64,000 nt of DNA, taken from positions 682,001 through 746,000 of the forward strand of contig JAUCEF010000018.1 in assembly GCA_033558025.1 (NCBI GenBank). The letters are read 5' to 3'. The notes below the pieces were generated by a model that was not told where the DNA came from, searched no databases, and saw only the letters and a program-made list of their open reading frames with translations. The translations under genes were made by a program, and so were the position numbers. The DNA comes from Phytophthora sp. 'mugwort'. Its lineage: Eukaryota > Oomycota > Peronosporomycetes > Peronosporales > Peronosporaceae. Of this stretch, positions 42,581 to 53,810 are shown piece by piece (the first letter of the stretch is position 1; each line of letters begins with the position of its first letter).

Positions 42581-42599
42581 GCGCCCGATCCGCGGGCGC
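42581..42599. repeat. Perfect 7-bp stem hairpin, possible Helitron 3' end
   Basis: GCGCCCG, a 5-base loop ATCCG, then CGGGCGC. A GC-rich hairpin a few bases before the 3' terminus is a Helitron trait, and the Helitron coding region on the minus strand ends about 100 bp away. The usual CTRR end is not obvious next to it (the minus strand reads GCTACA), so the link is tentative. Confidence 0.4.
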
Positions 42600-43673
42600 G
42601 TGGGCTTTGGTTAGTCTCAGTAGAAGGGTTGGGCCCCCTCCGCTACTCTCCGGGGGCGTTGGTACTATGGCACTGAATGCGGTCACTCACTCACTATATC
42701 ACTAAATATCACTTACTGACAATCTGAACTTGAAATGTATTATTTGCTGCCTACATGCCATTCTCTTCAAAATCTCTCTGTACACGATGTTCTTGGTGTG
42801 CACCTGCCCCTCCTCGTCTATGGCTTCCGGGTCAACGGCAATTTTGATCGCTTTTCTTGAAGTCACCCTTGAAAGCGCCACATATAGCTGTCCGTGGGCA
42901 AAAACCGGTGTTTCCAAGTAATTCCGACGTGGTGAATCGACTGTCCTTGGGCCTTGTTGATCGTCATGGCAAATGCTGGTACCACGGGAAACCGCTTTCG
43001 CCTTAGCTTGAACGTAAACTCTTTTTCATCGTCCTCGATGTAGAAGATGATCCTATGGATGAACACCGTCTTACCCTTGGGCGGTCCTGACATCACAGTT
43101 GCTTTAATATTTCGCTCACGCAATGACACCACACGTAGTCGCGTTCCATTGCACAGTTCTGCGTCGCCGTTCAGTTGCGAATCATGATGATGGGCGTCCC
43201 AACCTTCAAAACAATCCCGTGCAGCGGAACCCCTGAGAAGTTGAGTGAATTCAAAAACTCTTGCTCAAACATGTTGGGGTCCGCGACTCCTTCGAGACTG
43301 TCAGTCGATAGATACTCTTTCGTTTCTCCTGTGAACCGCCCAGCAACCATATCGTTGATGCTTTGAACACTTGCGTTGGTCGACGCCAGGATGGCGCGCT
43401 CACAAAGTACTCATCTGGTAAGTCTTCACGTTCAACACCTGGGTACACGACATCAATCACCGCGTTGATATTGCGAGTCTGTCGGTCATCTTCGGGATCG
43501 TCGAAGTCGGACGCGTGGGCTCCGTCATCTGGGAGAAGGTTGAAGTTTGGGGCTGGTTCCATGTCCTCGCCGTCTTGGTTTCTTCGTCGGTCGTGGATCT
43601 ACAAACCCGAGGCTCAGGAAACACGCACATGTCTCGAGGAAGACATATGTCATTTTCTCTAATATCCTCGTTG

Positions 43674-44494
43674 GGGCGTTGCCTTATGTCTGCTGTGCCC
43701 GAAGACAGTGTGGATTTTTGAACCCAGGCGGGGCCCCACGTTGGCGGACAGGCGGGTGGAGAACGCGACACGCTACAGACGCTTACGCGTGTTATGGCAT
43801 GCACAACATCACTGGACTACTCTTTGGATCGAGGTCTAGACGGCGCCACACTCCCGAGCCGCGCGTACGACCAGGCCTACAAGCCCATGAGACGACGACT
43901 GGGAGGCTTTGCCCCTCTAAACCACGACCCGCATCTCTCCTACTGAAGTGCCCGATCAAGCAGTCTCAAGAACTACCGGGTCTAACCGTGCTTCTAGGCC
44001 TACAGCCCATGAGACGGCGCCCAGTAGCCCCCAAGACCACCAGTCCAGTCACAAGTCCAGATATCCTAACCTTCGCGGCCAAACCCCAACCATCATCCGA
44101 AAGGTCTGGTTGACCCGGGGATTGAACCCTGGCCGCTTCCGTCCGACACTGGATGCTTGACCAGCTGAGCTATCTGAGCTCACTAGAAGTAGGTGGCTCA
44201 CCACCACCTGGTTCATCGGGTTATACTTGTTGTTTTTATAGACCCCATCGGAAAGATCCTGCAAATGTCCAACTCGGCCCAGAGACGTCTCTGGACGTCC
44301 CCAGTTTCCTCCTGGACACTAAAATGGGTCTTTCAGGGTACCCACTTTCGAGAAAAAGGACCTTTTTTGGACACCGATTGGATACTTCGTACCCAATGTT
44401 TGGGTCCACACGACCCAAATCGATCCCCAATAGCCAAGTAGGGTAGCTAAGTAGGTTGCTTACTAGCCTTAAAGTGTAATGTATTTTCTGTTAA
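43674..44494. mobile_element. 821-bp insertion in the Helitron helicase, flanked by a 15-bp target duplication
   Basis: The sequence CTAATATCCTCGTTG occurs at 43659-43673 and again at 44495-44509. On the minus strand, leaving out one copy and the DNA between joins CYLVNEDI to RENDICLPRDM in one helicase frame, at a place where the helicase family has no gap. The insertion itself has a tRNA-like stretch on the minus strand (44,115-44,190) and two near-copies of AGGCCTACAGCCCATGAGAC (about 43,877 and 43,998). It has no open frame longer than about 110 codons. A 15-bp duplication is typical of target-primed (LINE/SINE) insertion rather than cut-and-paste. It is probably a composite SINE or a non-autonomous retroposon. 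Confidence 0.75.
44110..44190 (-). repeat. tRNA-like Pol III promoter inside the insertion
   Basis: On the minus strand TAGCTCAGCTGGTCAAGCA is a strong A box. About 35 bases later AGGGTTCAATCCCC is a strong B box, followed by GGGTCAACC. The 5' part GAGCTCAGATAGCTCAGCTG has a short duplication. This resembles the tRNA-derived heads of SINEs known in Phytophthora. Base pairing outside the T arm is imperfect, so it is not a functional tRNA gene. Confidence 0.6.
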
Positions 44495-45110
44495 CTAATA
44501 TCCTCGTTGACGAGGTAACAACCCTCACCGATCTGAAGTAAAACCTCGGAAAACTCTGCCAACTCTGCAGCGGTACCAGAGTCTGGGGCCATCCGCACAC
44601 GCATATTCTCAGTCAGACGTACTTGGCGCAAGTGGCTCCACAGGGGCAAACTCTTAAGGCAAGTGTTAATCGTTTCCGCACGGGTAGCATTCTTGAGCGC
44701 CGGTAGAATTTGACGGTGATCGCCGCTGAACATCATCACTTTTCCTCCGAACGGCTCCAATTCGTTCTTCATAATATCCCGAAAAACCCTGTCCACTGCC
44801 TACTGCTTCAAAGCAAGCTCGATTCATCATCGGCGCTTCATCCCACATAATCAAGCTCGCGTTGCGAATTGACTCCGCCTTCTGGCTTTGTCAGGACAGG
44901 CTGCATGTCGAAAACTCCGTCAGCTTAAGCGGGATACGGAACGTTGAGTGTGCCGTGTGTCCGCCTGTCAACAGGATTGCCGCAATGCCACTTGAAGCCA
45001 CTGCGATAGCAATTTTCCGCTCCTTACGAAGGTGTGAAGTAGCTGCTCCAACAGAAACGACTTCCCCGTACCTTGACCGTCCAGGAAAAATAGTTTCTAT
45101 CCTTCCACTG

Positions 45111-46000
45111 GATGGTTTATGACCTGCATGACTTGGTCAAAAGTGTCCCTCTGGTTGTCGTTCAACCGATCGACTTGTTCCGTAGCACAGTTCGGTCTGA
45201 CGGTTCGCATCAAGTTCTTGCTGGACTATAGATGCAGGATCTTGTTCTTCGACTTCCACAGCTACGTCGACGTACGTGTCAAGCTCTGGGAGTTCGTAGT
45301 TCGATAGGCTCTTTCCGTTGGAGGCCAGGTATTGTGCCAAGAACTTTAAGGTCTTGTACTCGGCCATTCTCAGACGAACCGCTTCCGTCCGTTCGATGTA
45401 ATTATCAGCGTCCCTTTTCGCAATCGCTTTTGGTAGTCTTCAGACATGTGATCCTTGAATTTATCCCGGAGCGGCCGAGCGCGAGGAGGCATCGAGTAAA
45501 CTAATATAATTCCGAATAACTGCCTCAGTTTGTAGGGTATCTTGACCACAGCAGTCTCCAAAAGACAGTCGAACCATTCTTGATCGTCTTCGAGATACCC
45601 AAGCACAACAGCAGCCTCTCGAAATGTAGAGTATGTAGTATGTTCCACCGTGCGGAGATCTCGAAACGACTTCGGGATCGCCGATTGGACAGTAGCAGTT
45701 GGAGTATAGAACTCGTTCCGGGTCTTGGGGTGATACGTGAACTATGCACCCGAGCGAAGCAGCATATTTCTTGTACGGCACCCAGAAATTGTTCTTCCAC
45801 CTGTATTTGATTGGGACATCCTTGTAAAGTAGATCCACGGTTCCCTCCGGGTCACGATCGCAGAGGTTGGAAATCTCCGTTAGCTTTGTTCTGCTACCCC
45901 TGTAAACCAGGTTCCGAAGCTGCGCAGTAGTTGCGTGGTCGCGATATGCAACCCCATATTCAAATCTTCCCTGTGAATCGGGAGGGTGACCACAGAGTGC
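45111..46000 (-). pseudogene. Helitron linker region between Rep and helicase
   Basis: Overlapping frames (45,838-45,137) carry recognisable Helitron inter-domain blocks, such as STFREAAVVLGYLEDDQEWF and the VYSMPPRARPLRDKFKDHMS stretch. These follow the Rep domain and precede the helicase in Helitron proteins. Frame changes near 45,370 and 45,650 disrupt it. Confidence 0.72.
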
Positions 46001-47962
46001 GTAGACCTTGCGTTGGAGGCCTGACTAGCCGGTTGCAAGCTTCCACTGGAGAAATGTAGCGGCCCAGCAGGTACTGACGGATCTCGTTCGCGGCAATATC
46101 TTCGCCGTCAATGGTGATCGTCGTCATGTCGGACCTCTTGTACACGTATTTGTAGATGTACTTCACGGCCTTGTTCGTCACACAGACTTCCACATTAATG
46201 TGATAGTTGTACTTCTGCGATAGAAACGCGTTGTACGGCACGACCCACTGATTAATGGTAGCGTTGTCCTACACTTTCCCTTTGTGGCTCAAAATTCCGT
46301 CTGGACGACGGCGGCGCCTGTAGTAGGATATTTATCGGCGGCCATGATGCCGGCCAAAGGCTTAGGAAACTTATTGGAGCATGTGCCGTTCTTCATGCAG
46401 GGACTGTCCGGTTTTAGTCTCCCACACGGCACCGTGCAGCATACTCGAAATCACTGTCTCATAGAGCTCCGGGTACTTTTCTTTATCTGGTAGTTCTATC
46501 GAGACCAAGCGATCGGTATCCTCTGCGCTGACAGGATTATCTTCCGGTCGCAAAATGCAAAGAATGTGGGCATGGGGGAGACCGCGCTTCTGATATATTC
46601 CACCACATGAATCCGTGCCGCAAGAATCCCCAATATGCCTTCGTTGAGATCCTTGTTAAGCTCGTTCAGCTTTTGCATGAACACTCTTGCCACAATGTCC
46701 GGTCGATCGGAAGCCGTCTGACCCGACTTCAGGTTTTCCTTAATCTATGGCCAGTTAGGATTATACGTCATTGTGATGAACAAATTAGGAGCCCCTTTTT
46801 CCCTGACAATCGCCATTGCGTCCAAAAATCGCTGGTACATGTACAGTGGACCTCCGGTAAACGAAGGGGGAATAATAATCTTATGTCCAATCTCTCCCGT
46901 CTTTGATTCCGCCACTTCACCGTCCGAATTGGGCACTTGTCGTGAAGAGGACTGAGCCGGTCCCCTCCTAACTTCTTCGTCAGCGGCTAATCGATGGACT
47001 TCTACCGATTCGTTGCGCAAGGCGTCCGCAATTCCTGGAGCGTTTCCAATCCGTACTGGAGTTGATTCTTCTCGATGAAGCGCAGGCATTCATGCTCGCA
47101 CCCTGGCCCACTGATCTGCGCAATACTGTTGCGTCAGGACCCCCCCCCTCGAAGGATTAGAGAGTCACTGTCACTCCTATCATAGAGTTGATAGGCCTCA
47201 AACTCTCTAAGCGACATTGTCAACGGTTTTCCGTTTGAATCGACGGGGTTGCCGAAGTACGGGATGTCGAAAATCCAACCACGTTCTCCGTATGGAAAGA
47301 GGAGACGGTGTTGGAGAGGATCATAGCTCTCACTTGTTTCGAAGATGCGCTTGAAGCCTCCCTGCCGCGTGTGCAGTAGGATATCCCGACGCTGTGCCGC
47401 GTTCTGATCAATCACGATTGTCGTCACATCCGACGCAGTAGGAGTGTTGTGAGTCACTGGGTTGTTGTTTCGAGTAACATGTAGTCGAAGCCTACAGTCG
47501 TCATCTGCAGGTAGTCATGCAATCGTAATGCCGGATCATCTTCAGCTATCGCTTCGCCTGCTTCTCGACGGCGCTTATACTTTGCGAGGGCCGCTTGATA
47601 TTCAGGCCCAGCTTCTGAACTAACAGTTCGCGTGCGCTGAGAAACTACTGTGCGTACACGTTGTACTCTGCCATCACGGCGTCGATCTTTTCAAGAATGT
47701 TTGTGTCCAGGCCTCCCGTCATTCCCATCCGACTTGCCACACGCGCTTCCATGTCAGGATCGTTAATATAAACTTGAGCAAATAAAGCGCGCCTATCCCG
47801 AGGAGGAAGGAGGGACCCCAAGCGATGGCAGACGGATCCTTGTACGCGGAAGTTGTAAACACCGTCTCTTGTTACGCGCTCATCCACGTTGAGCGCGCGA
47901 GATCGCGAAGCTCCCATGGACGTGAACGCGAACACGTTATTGTAGGCTCGAATCGACTTCAT
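46001..47962 (-). pseudogene. Helitron Rep (HUH nuclease) domain
   Basis: From high to low coordinates: RAYNNVFAFTSMGASRSRAL (47,940), YDPLQHRLLFPYGERGW (about 47,320), FTGGPLYMYQRFLDAMAIVR followed by LFITMTYNPNWP (46,870-46,750). Next is the two-histidine metal motif GLPHAHIL at about 46,565-46,590, and then VCVTNKAVKYIYKYVYKRSD (about 46,190-46,135) with the tyrosines that form the DNA-protein bond. All are signature parts of the Helitron rolling-circle nuclease. The frame is interrupted near 47,130, 46,740 and 46,370. The His pair and Tyr pair are still present. Confidence 0.86.
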
Positions 47963-48099
47963 GAACAGAGGGTTGTTGAAGAATTAGAAGTTGAGAGGGG
48001 GCTGGTCGTGGATGAGGCACACTAACCAATTCGTTACGACAACAGCTCCCTGGTGTCTCCTTTGGAAATTTCCACGCGTCACAATATTGACAACCCGCT

Positions 48100-48979
48100 C
48101 ACTCTCGTGGGTATCATTAGTGTAGCGGGAAAAATCGTGTCGTCCCCCCCGTCACTCGTGTAGGATCGAAGTCCTCGTGATTCGCAAGCCCCTTCTTGAA
48201 CTGCCGTGACCATGCACGAAAACGTGCGGCTTCGTTCTGCTGTTCACGCTCTTCTGCGGTCTTGGCGGCCTTCTGTGCTGTGCTCGGCACAGAAGGCCGC
48301 CAAAACCGCATCCCGACTCCTCGTTGCTTGGCGCTCTATCTCTGTCATGGCACCTCGTCTTGCGCTATGCGCTGCGGTGTTCCTATCGCGCTCGGCCTGG
48401 CGCTCTCCATCTTCCATAGCTTCCTGCCTGGACCTTTGAGAAATGGAGTTTTGATCTAGCGCTGCTAGCCGATATTCACCAGTCGGTATATGTCGAGATA
48501 TGGGCAAGTCACCTTCGGCAAGTCGCTTAGATTGACGCTCCTCCTCGGTCATTCCCTCGCGTCGGAATGGTGATAGCTGGAGAAATGATTTCTATGTCAC
48601 CCTGCACTCCAGCATCTGCAGCCACTGCTCGCCGAGCTCTAGCACGCGCAGCATCTCTAGCTCTATCACGAAGCACCTGGGATTCAGAACGGCTAGCACG
48701 TTGGCGTCGCTTATTTGCTCTATCAACTTCTCGCGCACGCTGTAACTGGGACGCAGACATGTCGGCTCGATCGCCTCCCTCGCGGTCTGCGACCCGAGCC
48801 TGTGTTAGTTGAAGGCTGAGCGATTCGGCCCCTATACCAATACCAGATGCCGTAGTGCACACAGGAACATGTGCGATTGTCCCATCCGACGGTTGAAGTG
48901 TAGACGGAACATTCGTGCGCGAAGTAACCGTGGACGTCGACGCCGTAGCGGCGGGCCTCGACGTGGAGGTGATCGTCAC
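48100..48979 (-). pseudogene. N-terminal region of the Helitron protein with STPR-like repeats
   Basis: A Ser/Thr-rich start is followed by Arg/Glu-rich repeats of roughly 23 residues (MTEEERQ, MEDGERQAERDRN, MTEIERQATRSRD, and EEREQQNEAARF). These resemble the score-and-three-amino-acid peptide repeats (STPR) that bind DNA and occur at the N-terminus of some oomycete Helitron proteins. The region is broken into three frames. Confidence 0.6.
48256..48309. repeat. Long hairpin with 23-bp stem
   Basis: Two arms, 48256-48278 and 48287-48309, pair over 23 bases with a single mismatch, around an 8-base loop. They lie inside the STPR-like coding stretch of the Helitron. A stem this long is unlikely by chance. 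Confidence 0.8.
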
Positions 48980-49185
48980 AGCTTGCTACGCAGAAACTAC
49001 AGCTGGAATCGCTGCCGAAACTTCATGCGCGCTTGCCTCTCTCTCCTGTTTGGAGAAGCGACTCAGCGGTGACCTTAAGTTGGCCAGCCGTCTCTTCTTC
49101 GCGGCAGGGGTTTCATCTCCAACCGTACGCCGCTTTCTCTTCTGCTTCGCTTGTGTACTTCCGCTTTCTTGTCACGGCCCCTGCA

Positions 49186-51290
49186 ATAAATTACCCTACT
49201 ATTAATTAATTTAAGTTTGACGTCAAAACCTACAAATGTTAAGTAACTAATCTACTGTATGCAAACGACTATCGGTATGGGTGGAGGAAATCAGCACAAA
49301 ACCCAGTATGGATAGGCTTGTAACGTGTCCTAACACCGCGACTACCAGAGCGACGACATGCCACCCAACTCGTCTTATAATACCACCCGACGCTGCAGAA
49401 TCTGACCTCAACCAGGCCGTCTTACCACAATACTCTTAGACGCAGTACAAATCACAATTCAAGCGACGGTAAAACACCTCATCTAGCCCAGGCTCCGAAC
49501 CTTACTTTATTTTCTTCTCTTTTGTCTTCTTCTCTTGTTTTATCCCCCTCTGCATTTACCTCCTTTTAGCATAACTCGCATATTGTGTCGCCTCTCAATA
49601 CCTTTGGAGAGACGACAGCGATTTCTTTTGAGGCTGAAGAGACAACCCACCGCACGTTTTTGTTGGGTCACTTCCTTTGGTGACCGTGGGTGGGTGTCAC
49701 CTTAATGCCACTGATCTTATTCAGCTCAGGCAATTACCTGTTTTCGTTGTACATGGGTAATAGGTCAGCTGTTGGGCTATTTTGGTTTTCGTAAGGCACG
49801 TCCACTGGGCATCATAGGCATTGAGGGGTCACAAAAACCGCAACTCGCAACCGAATCCTACAAATCGTTTATCAAACCACCCGCAATTGGCCAAGCCTCT
49901 ACACGACTCGAATAGTTATTATAAGCGACTTAGTCACTTCGATCGAGACGCACGAAGCCATTCCGATGGAGTGGATACTAAACATGCGGTTCGCGGTTCC
50001 AATTACCGCGGCAAAAAGGTTTCCTTGGAACAGGTCCCAAATTGCCTACAGTAAGAGGTAAGCCATAAGCCTTCAAGTTACTGTCCCCAGCGACTCGGCC
50101 CAGATCTTCGATCCAGGCCCCGTGGCTGTCCGCATGCCACCCCACCGCGGACACAGTAGCAGCTGAGGATATTTCCATCCACAGAGCCAGTCCCATACAT
50201 GTATGTACATGTACACAATCATTGTCCGAGGGCGAGGCAGGCAGCCCGGCCAAGCCGGCTTTTCTTGCTGCATGGAACTGCTCTGCTACCCCGGAACTAA
50301 TGAGACTTCCCATGCCACCGGCGGGAGACATGGACGCCTCAGAGTTACGGCTCCGAAGAGCAAAAGGTGCGGCGGGGTTAGTTCTTGGTACGGCGCCGGG
50401 GCCAGCTGCAGTCTTTTTATCGTCGTATGACCTGGAATGGTGCCCCGGGGGTAGAAAGCCCCACCTCGGTAAAAAGCACTTTTTGCCAGAAAAGAGCGAA
50501 AATGCGGCCCTACGATTCCGTTTGCTTCAAAGGGGTCGGCCTGGCTGTGTCGAGCGCACTGGGCAGGGAATAGGCTCCTCTGGGGGCTTGCTAGGCCGCT
50601 GCAGTGTGGCCGTCATAGGCTACCCATCCCTCCGTGCAGTGGTGGCTATCTCACCGAGTGCACGGCTCCGGTTCTTCCCTCTCTAACACACACAGTAAAG
50701 CCTCGAACTGCCCTGAAGGTACCAGTTCTCCCAACAGGCGGAAACCCGACACCGTATAAAGTAGTTTATTACTCACGTATGCACCTACACTTACTCTGCG
50801 GCGGTCCTGTGCACGGATCCCTAGCTCCTAGTGTAGACGCCGCGTCGTCCGCGCGCTTCCTCGCTCCGCCGCCGCCGCCGCTCAATTGTCGATTGACAGG
50901 TGTGAGATCGTCTAAGTTCGATTGTTCCCGCTTAGGTTCGATTTAAACCATCACGCTCGGCTATTTTTGCAATTTCGGGCATAGTTTTTGCAGTCCGGAC
51001 GGTAATGGCAGTCGGTGTGATAGGTGTGGGAAGTGTTGCAATCGCCGAGGGAAAGGATGCCAAAAGAGAGGCTGAGGCGACAGGAAAAGGAGTGACAGGA
51101 CGGACAGACAGGTTGCTTTATTAGTAAGGAGGGAATACGATTTATGCGAAGCAGGCGATCGCGAACAACGGAGGCCGTCAAGCCAGCAAGCTTCGTGTGG
51201 CGTTGAAATGGCCGATAGGCGCGTGTATATAAATGATGGTACGACAAGTAGCTCTCGCTGGGATGATAAATTGACACTGTCTTAACGTGA
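49186..51290. other. No recognised gene between Helitron and gene island 3
   Basis: Contains a pyrimidine-rich tract (49,500-49,560), an inverted repeat GGTGAC/GTCACC with an 11-base GT-rich loop (about 49,678-49,700), and a GCC microsatellite (about 50,868-50,883). A plus-strand frame of 154 codons (50,222-50,686) and a minus-strand frame of 108 codons (50,951-51,277) have no motif and unlikely compositions. Confidence 0.3.
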
Positions 51291-51355
51291 TGCGTTGTTG
51301 TTTGTTAAAACTAAGTATTACAAGGGGGTAGCGCATGCTTGCGGGCAGCCACAAC

Positions 51356-51682
51356 TTACGTTCGCTTGACGTTCTTGTTCTCCTTCTTCTCGAAGGCGGG
51401 GTCGAACTGATGCGACTGGTTTATGGCATTCTTCTTGATATTAGCCAAGCGGAAGCGACGAGCCCGCCAGTCTGCGCCTTGGTCCTCATTGTAGTGCATA
51501 AAGTTGTTGCGCTTGGATTTGTCGAGACACACGTCCGGGTTGTTCATGAGGTAGCGGGCGCCGTTGGCGATAGCGGCGATCATGGCGATACCGACGAGGA
51601 ACACGACCGGAAAGGTACCGCGGTCTGTGGCCCAGAGGCTCAGCAGACCTTTGGTAGCGCGAGTTCGCTTGGCAACAACCAT
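51356..51682 (-). CDS. Small NDUFA4/B12D-like membrane protein, paralog A
   Basis: The ATG at 51682 starts a 108-residue frame; an in-frame GTG upstream is ignored. One membrane segment (GTFPVVFLVGIAMIAAIANG) lies near residues 20-40. It is followed by ARYLMNNPDVCLDKSKRNNF and a basic, conserved tail (WRARRFRLANIKKNAINQSH). The helix plus PDVxxDxxxRN pattern resembles the B12D/NDUFA4 family of small mitochondrial inner-membrane proteins tied to complex I or IV. It is about 60 percent identical by eye to the two genes at 53.8 and 55.8 kb. The function is not established for oomycete members. Confidence 0.75.
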   Translation of the reverse strand: MVVAKRTRATKGLLSLWATDRGTFPVVFLVGIAMIAAIANGARYLMNNPDVCLDKSKRNNFMHYNEDQGADWRARRFRLANIKKNAINQSHQFDPAFEKKENKNVKRT

Positions 51683-51699
51683 CGCGAGTAGATGAGGCA

Positions 51700-52341
51700 G
51701 AGTTCTTAAGTAAAGTAGCGAAGTCGACGCGAGTGCTCCGAAGCTGGCAAATGCAGAATGAACTAGAAGTTCTGTCACCTAGGACTTCACCCTCGAAAGT
51801 ACAAGGCGGTTGATGGATGATCCAGGAGGTTATCCATTGTTGACGACTGGCACAAGTGTTTCACCGCCAACACTCTCTGTGCTGTCGCATGATGGGTATG
51901 CTGTGCCCGTCGATCGAACTGGACGTCTGTCGGTGTAGCGTCTTGGCACGTATGAATGCTCGACGACATGCGTGTAGATCATAGCGGAGTTTTCGTGGCG
52001 GCATTTGTGTCGAGCCATTCTGGCAGATTACGCCGAGGAGACAGCGTACTACAGAATTACCGACGCAAGGTATTGTTGTGTAACTTTTACTTCCTCCTAA
52101 CAGTTACTGCGAATACATCGTGGTCATTTCGCGGCAGTCGATGCTACCGGAGCAGAATATGATTGATATCCTTCGGCGAATGAAGTTCTGCATATCTGAC
52201 ATTGACTTTAAGATAAATCAAGACATGATTCGGGCTGGTCTTGCAATAAGCCTCGCAGCTGTGATGGACATTCAAAGACGTTATTTCAAGGCATGCACTC
52301 TGACTTCGCCTTGTTCACTAGTAGCGCTTAGCCTGACGAAA
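51700..52341. other. Intergenic DNA downstream of the SDR gene
   Basis: No gene recognised. The stretch should hold the promoter of paralog A on the minus strand and the 3' end of the SDR gene. Confidence 0.35.
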
Positions 52342-53249
52342 CTACAGCTTCGCCGGTCCCACACCAGTCTCCATGGTATACACCTGACCACCGTCTGACG
52401 CAATCACCATTCCGGTAATCCACCCCGACGCCTTGGACGACAGGAAAATGGCGAGACCTGCCATGTCCAAGTCTTGTCCGACCCGCTCAATGGGGATGCC
52501 GGTAGCAAGGTCGTCCATGCCCAGTCCGGTGACGACCGAAATACCTTTCGACATCTTGGAAGGCACGAGGCCCGGTGCAATGGCGTTCACCAGAATATGT
52601 CCGCCGTTCGAACGCCGCGCCAGTTTCGCAGCCAGCACGCGGGTCATGTGATGGATGGCAGCCTTGGATGTGTCGTAGGCGATAGTATCGATCTGCTGGG
52701 GCATGAGGCCTGCCACTGAACCAACGTTGATGATGCGAGCAGCATCCGATGACGTGGCTGCCGCATCCAACAGCGGCAGCAGGAACTTTGTCAGATGGAA
52801 GGGCGACGTCACGTTGACCGTGAGCACCTTATTCCAGGCCGATTCCGGGTGGTGGTCGAAGTCTCCGCCCCACGAGACGCCCGAATTGTTGATAAGAACG
52901 TCCACCTTGCTCTCCATCTGGGCGATCTGCTCGGCCAGCTCCTTGCAGCCAGCCTCGCTCAGGAGGTTGGCTTGCAGCTGTCAGCAAACAATGACACAAC
53001 GTTAGCGTCAATACAATAGTAATTGTAGCAGTTATCGCTAGTTACCGGGATGCATTTGCCTGGGCCCTTGGCGGTGAGCTCCTTGGCGGTGGATACGCAG
53101 GCGTCCAGGCTGCGTGATGCGATGTAGACCTTGGCGCCGTTCTGCACGAAGCCATCGGCCATCATCTTGCCGATGCCGCGGCCACCACCCGTAATGACGA
53201 CGATTTTGCCCTTGACGTCGAAGAGGTTGTTCAGATTAAGCGAGCTCAT
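52342..53249 (-). CDS. Classical short-chain dehydrogenase/reductase
   Basis: Exons 53249-53046 and 52977-52342 are joined over a 68-bp GT-AG intron (GTAACT donor, TGACAG acceptor), coding 279 residues. The ATG at about 53249 is used; an upstream GTG is rejected. The cofactor-binding motif is TGGGRGIG near residue 20, followed by INNSG. The catalytic Ser lies in INVGSVAG and the active-site Tyr and Lys in YDTSK. The C-terminal APGLV block and the DGG near the end are typical of NADPH-dependent ketoreductases. The whole-protein look is close to fungal and bacterial 3-oxoacyl-ACP reductase-like enzymes. The substrate cannot be deduced. No mitochondrial presequence or peroxisomal signal (the end is GPAKL). 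Confidence 0.88.
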
Positions 53250-53700
53250 TATTGCGACTGGGTACTTCGACTTGGGCACAAGGAGACCAATTAGATAGTG
53301 AGTGCACATTGACGTCGAAGCCACTCGAACTCGTCAGCGTAAACAGTCGAACTTCAAGTGAATGTGTAAACCACATTAAATGATGTGTACGAACACAATT
53401 TCGGATAGAAAGTGGTAACTGACCTGAAGCGAAATGAAACTTGTAGCTGACATGCTTGTCCTTTTGGATATAATACAAAATGCCCACGACTCAATCGAAC
53501 AAACGGCTGTAAACGACTCAATCAGCGTAACTGTGCACATGGCGACAAGCGTTTAGAAACAGCAATGCAGTTATATTTGTAAAAATCTCCTGTAGGGGTC
53601 ACCAGCTCGTATCCGGATATGCTCAACGTCGGGATCAACTAAAACACAACGACATAAAGATCTCTTAAGCAGCACCCGTCCGGCTGGCAAACCAAACTCG
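53250..53700. promoter_or_regulatory. Intergenic region upstream of the SDR gene
   Basis: About 450 bp with the SDR promoter on the minus strand and the 3' flank of paralog B. No other gene is seen. Confidence 0.35.
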
Positions 53701-53810
53701 GATGAAAAGCAATAATACATGTTTACAAAAGCGAATACAAGTCTACGGACTGCACCCGCTTCGTTTATCGAACGATGGAGGTCTGGTTTTGACTTGGCGT
53801 CCACAGTTGC

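Larger units (their letters stand above)
42702..45110 (-). pseudogene. PIF1-family helicase domain of the Helitron
   Basis: The motifs run in order leftwards. Walker A is [17 protein letters not shown] at about 45,050-45,100, Walker B is LIMWDEAPMM at about 44,845, and motif III is KVMMFSGDHRQILPAL at about 44,710. After the 821-bp insertion come the middle part (NINAVIDVVYPGVEREDLPD), PVVPAFAMTINKAQGQS at about 42,960, and the C-terminal HGQLYVALSRVTSRKAIKI near 42,880. These define a complete PIF1 helicase set, which would unwind DNA during Helitron transposition. Several frame changes make it non-functional. Confidence 0.85.
42600..49185 (-). mobile_element. Inactivated Helitron (Rep-helicase transposon)
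   Basis: Reading leftwards from about 49,180, one large coding sequence is laid out in the order of a Helitron RepHel protein. An N-terminal region with STPR-like repeats (48,979-48,100) is followed by the Helitron N-like domain (47,962-46,745), the HUH nuclease motif, the Tyr motif, a linker, and a PIF1-type helicase to 42,702. More than ten frameshifts or stops break it. Helitrons transpose by rolling-circle replication and often carry gene fragments. An 821-bp insertion lies inside the helicase. The termini were not fixed. Confidence 0.85.

Noticed and set aside
48256..48309. A CRISPR-like or terminator role for the 23-bp hairpin
   Set aside because: It is a single inverted repeat inside a eukaryotic transposon coding region; no array or T run follows it.
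50222..50686. A 154-codon plus-strand frame as a gene
   Set aside because: No motif, improbable composition, and overlapping frames on both strands. Left as non-coding.
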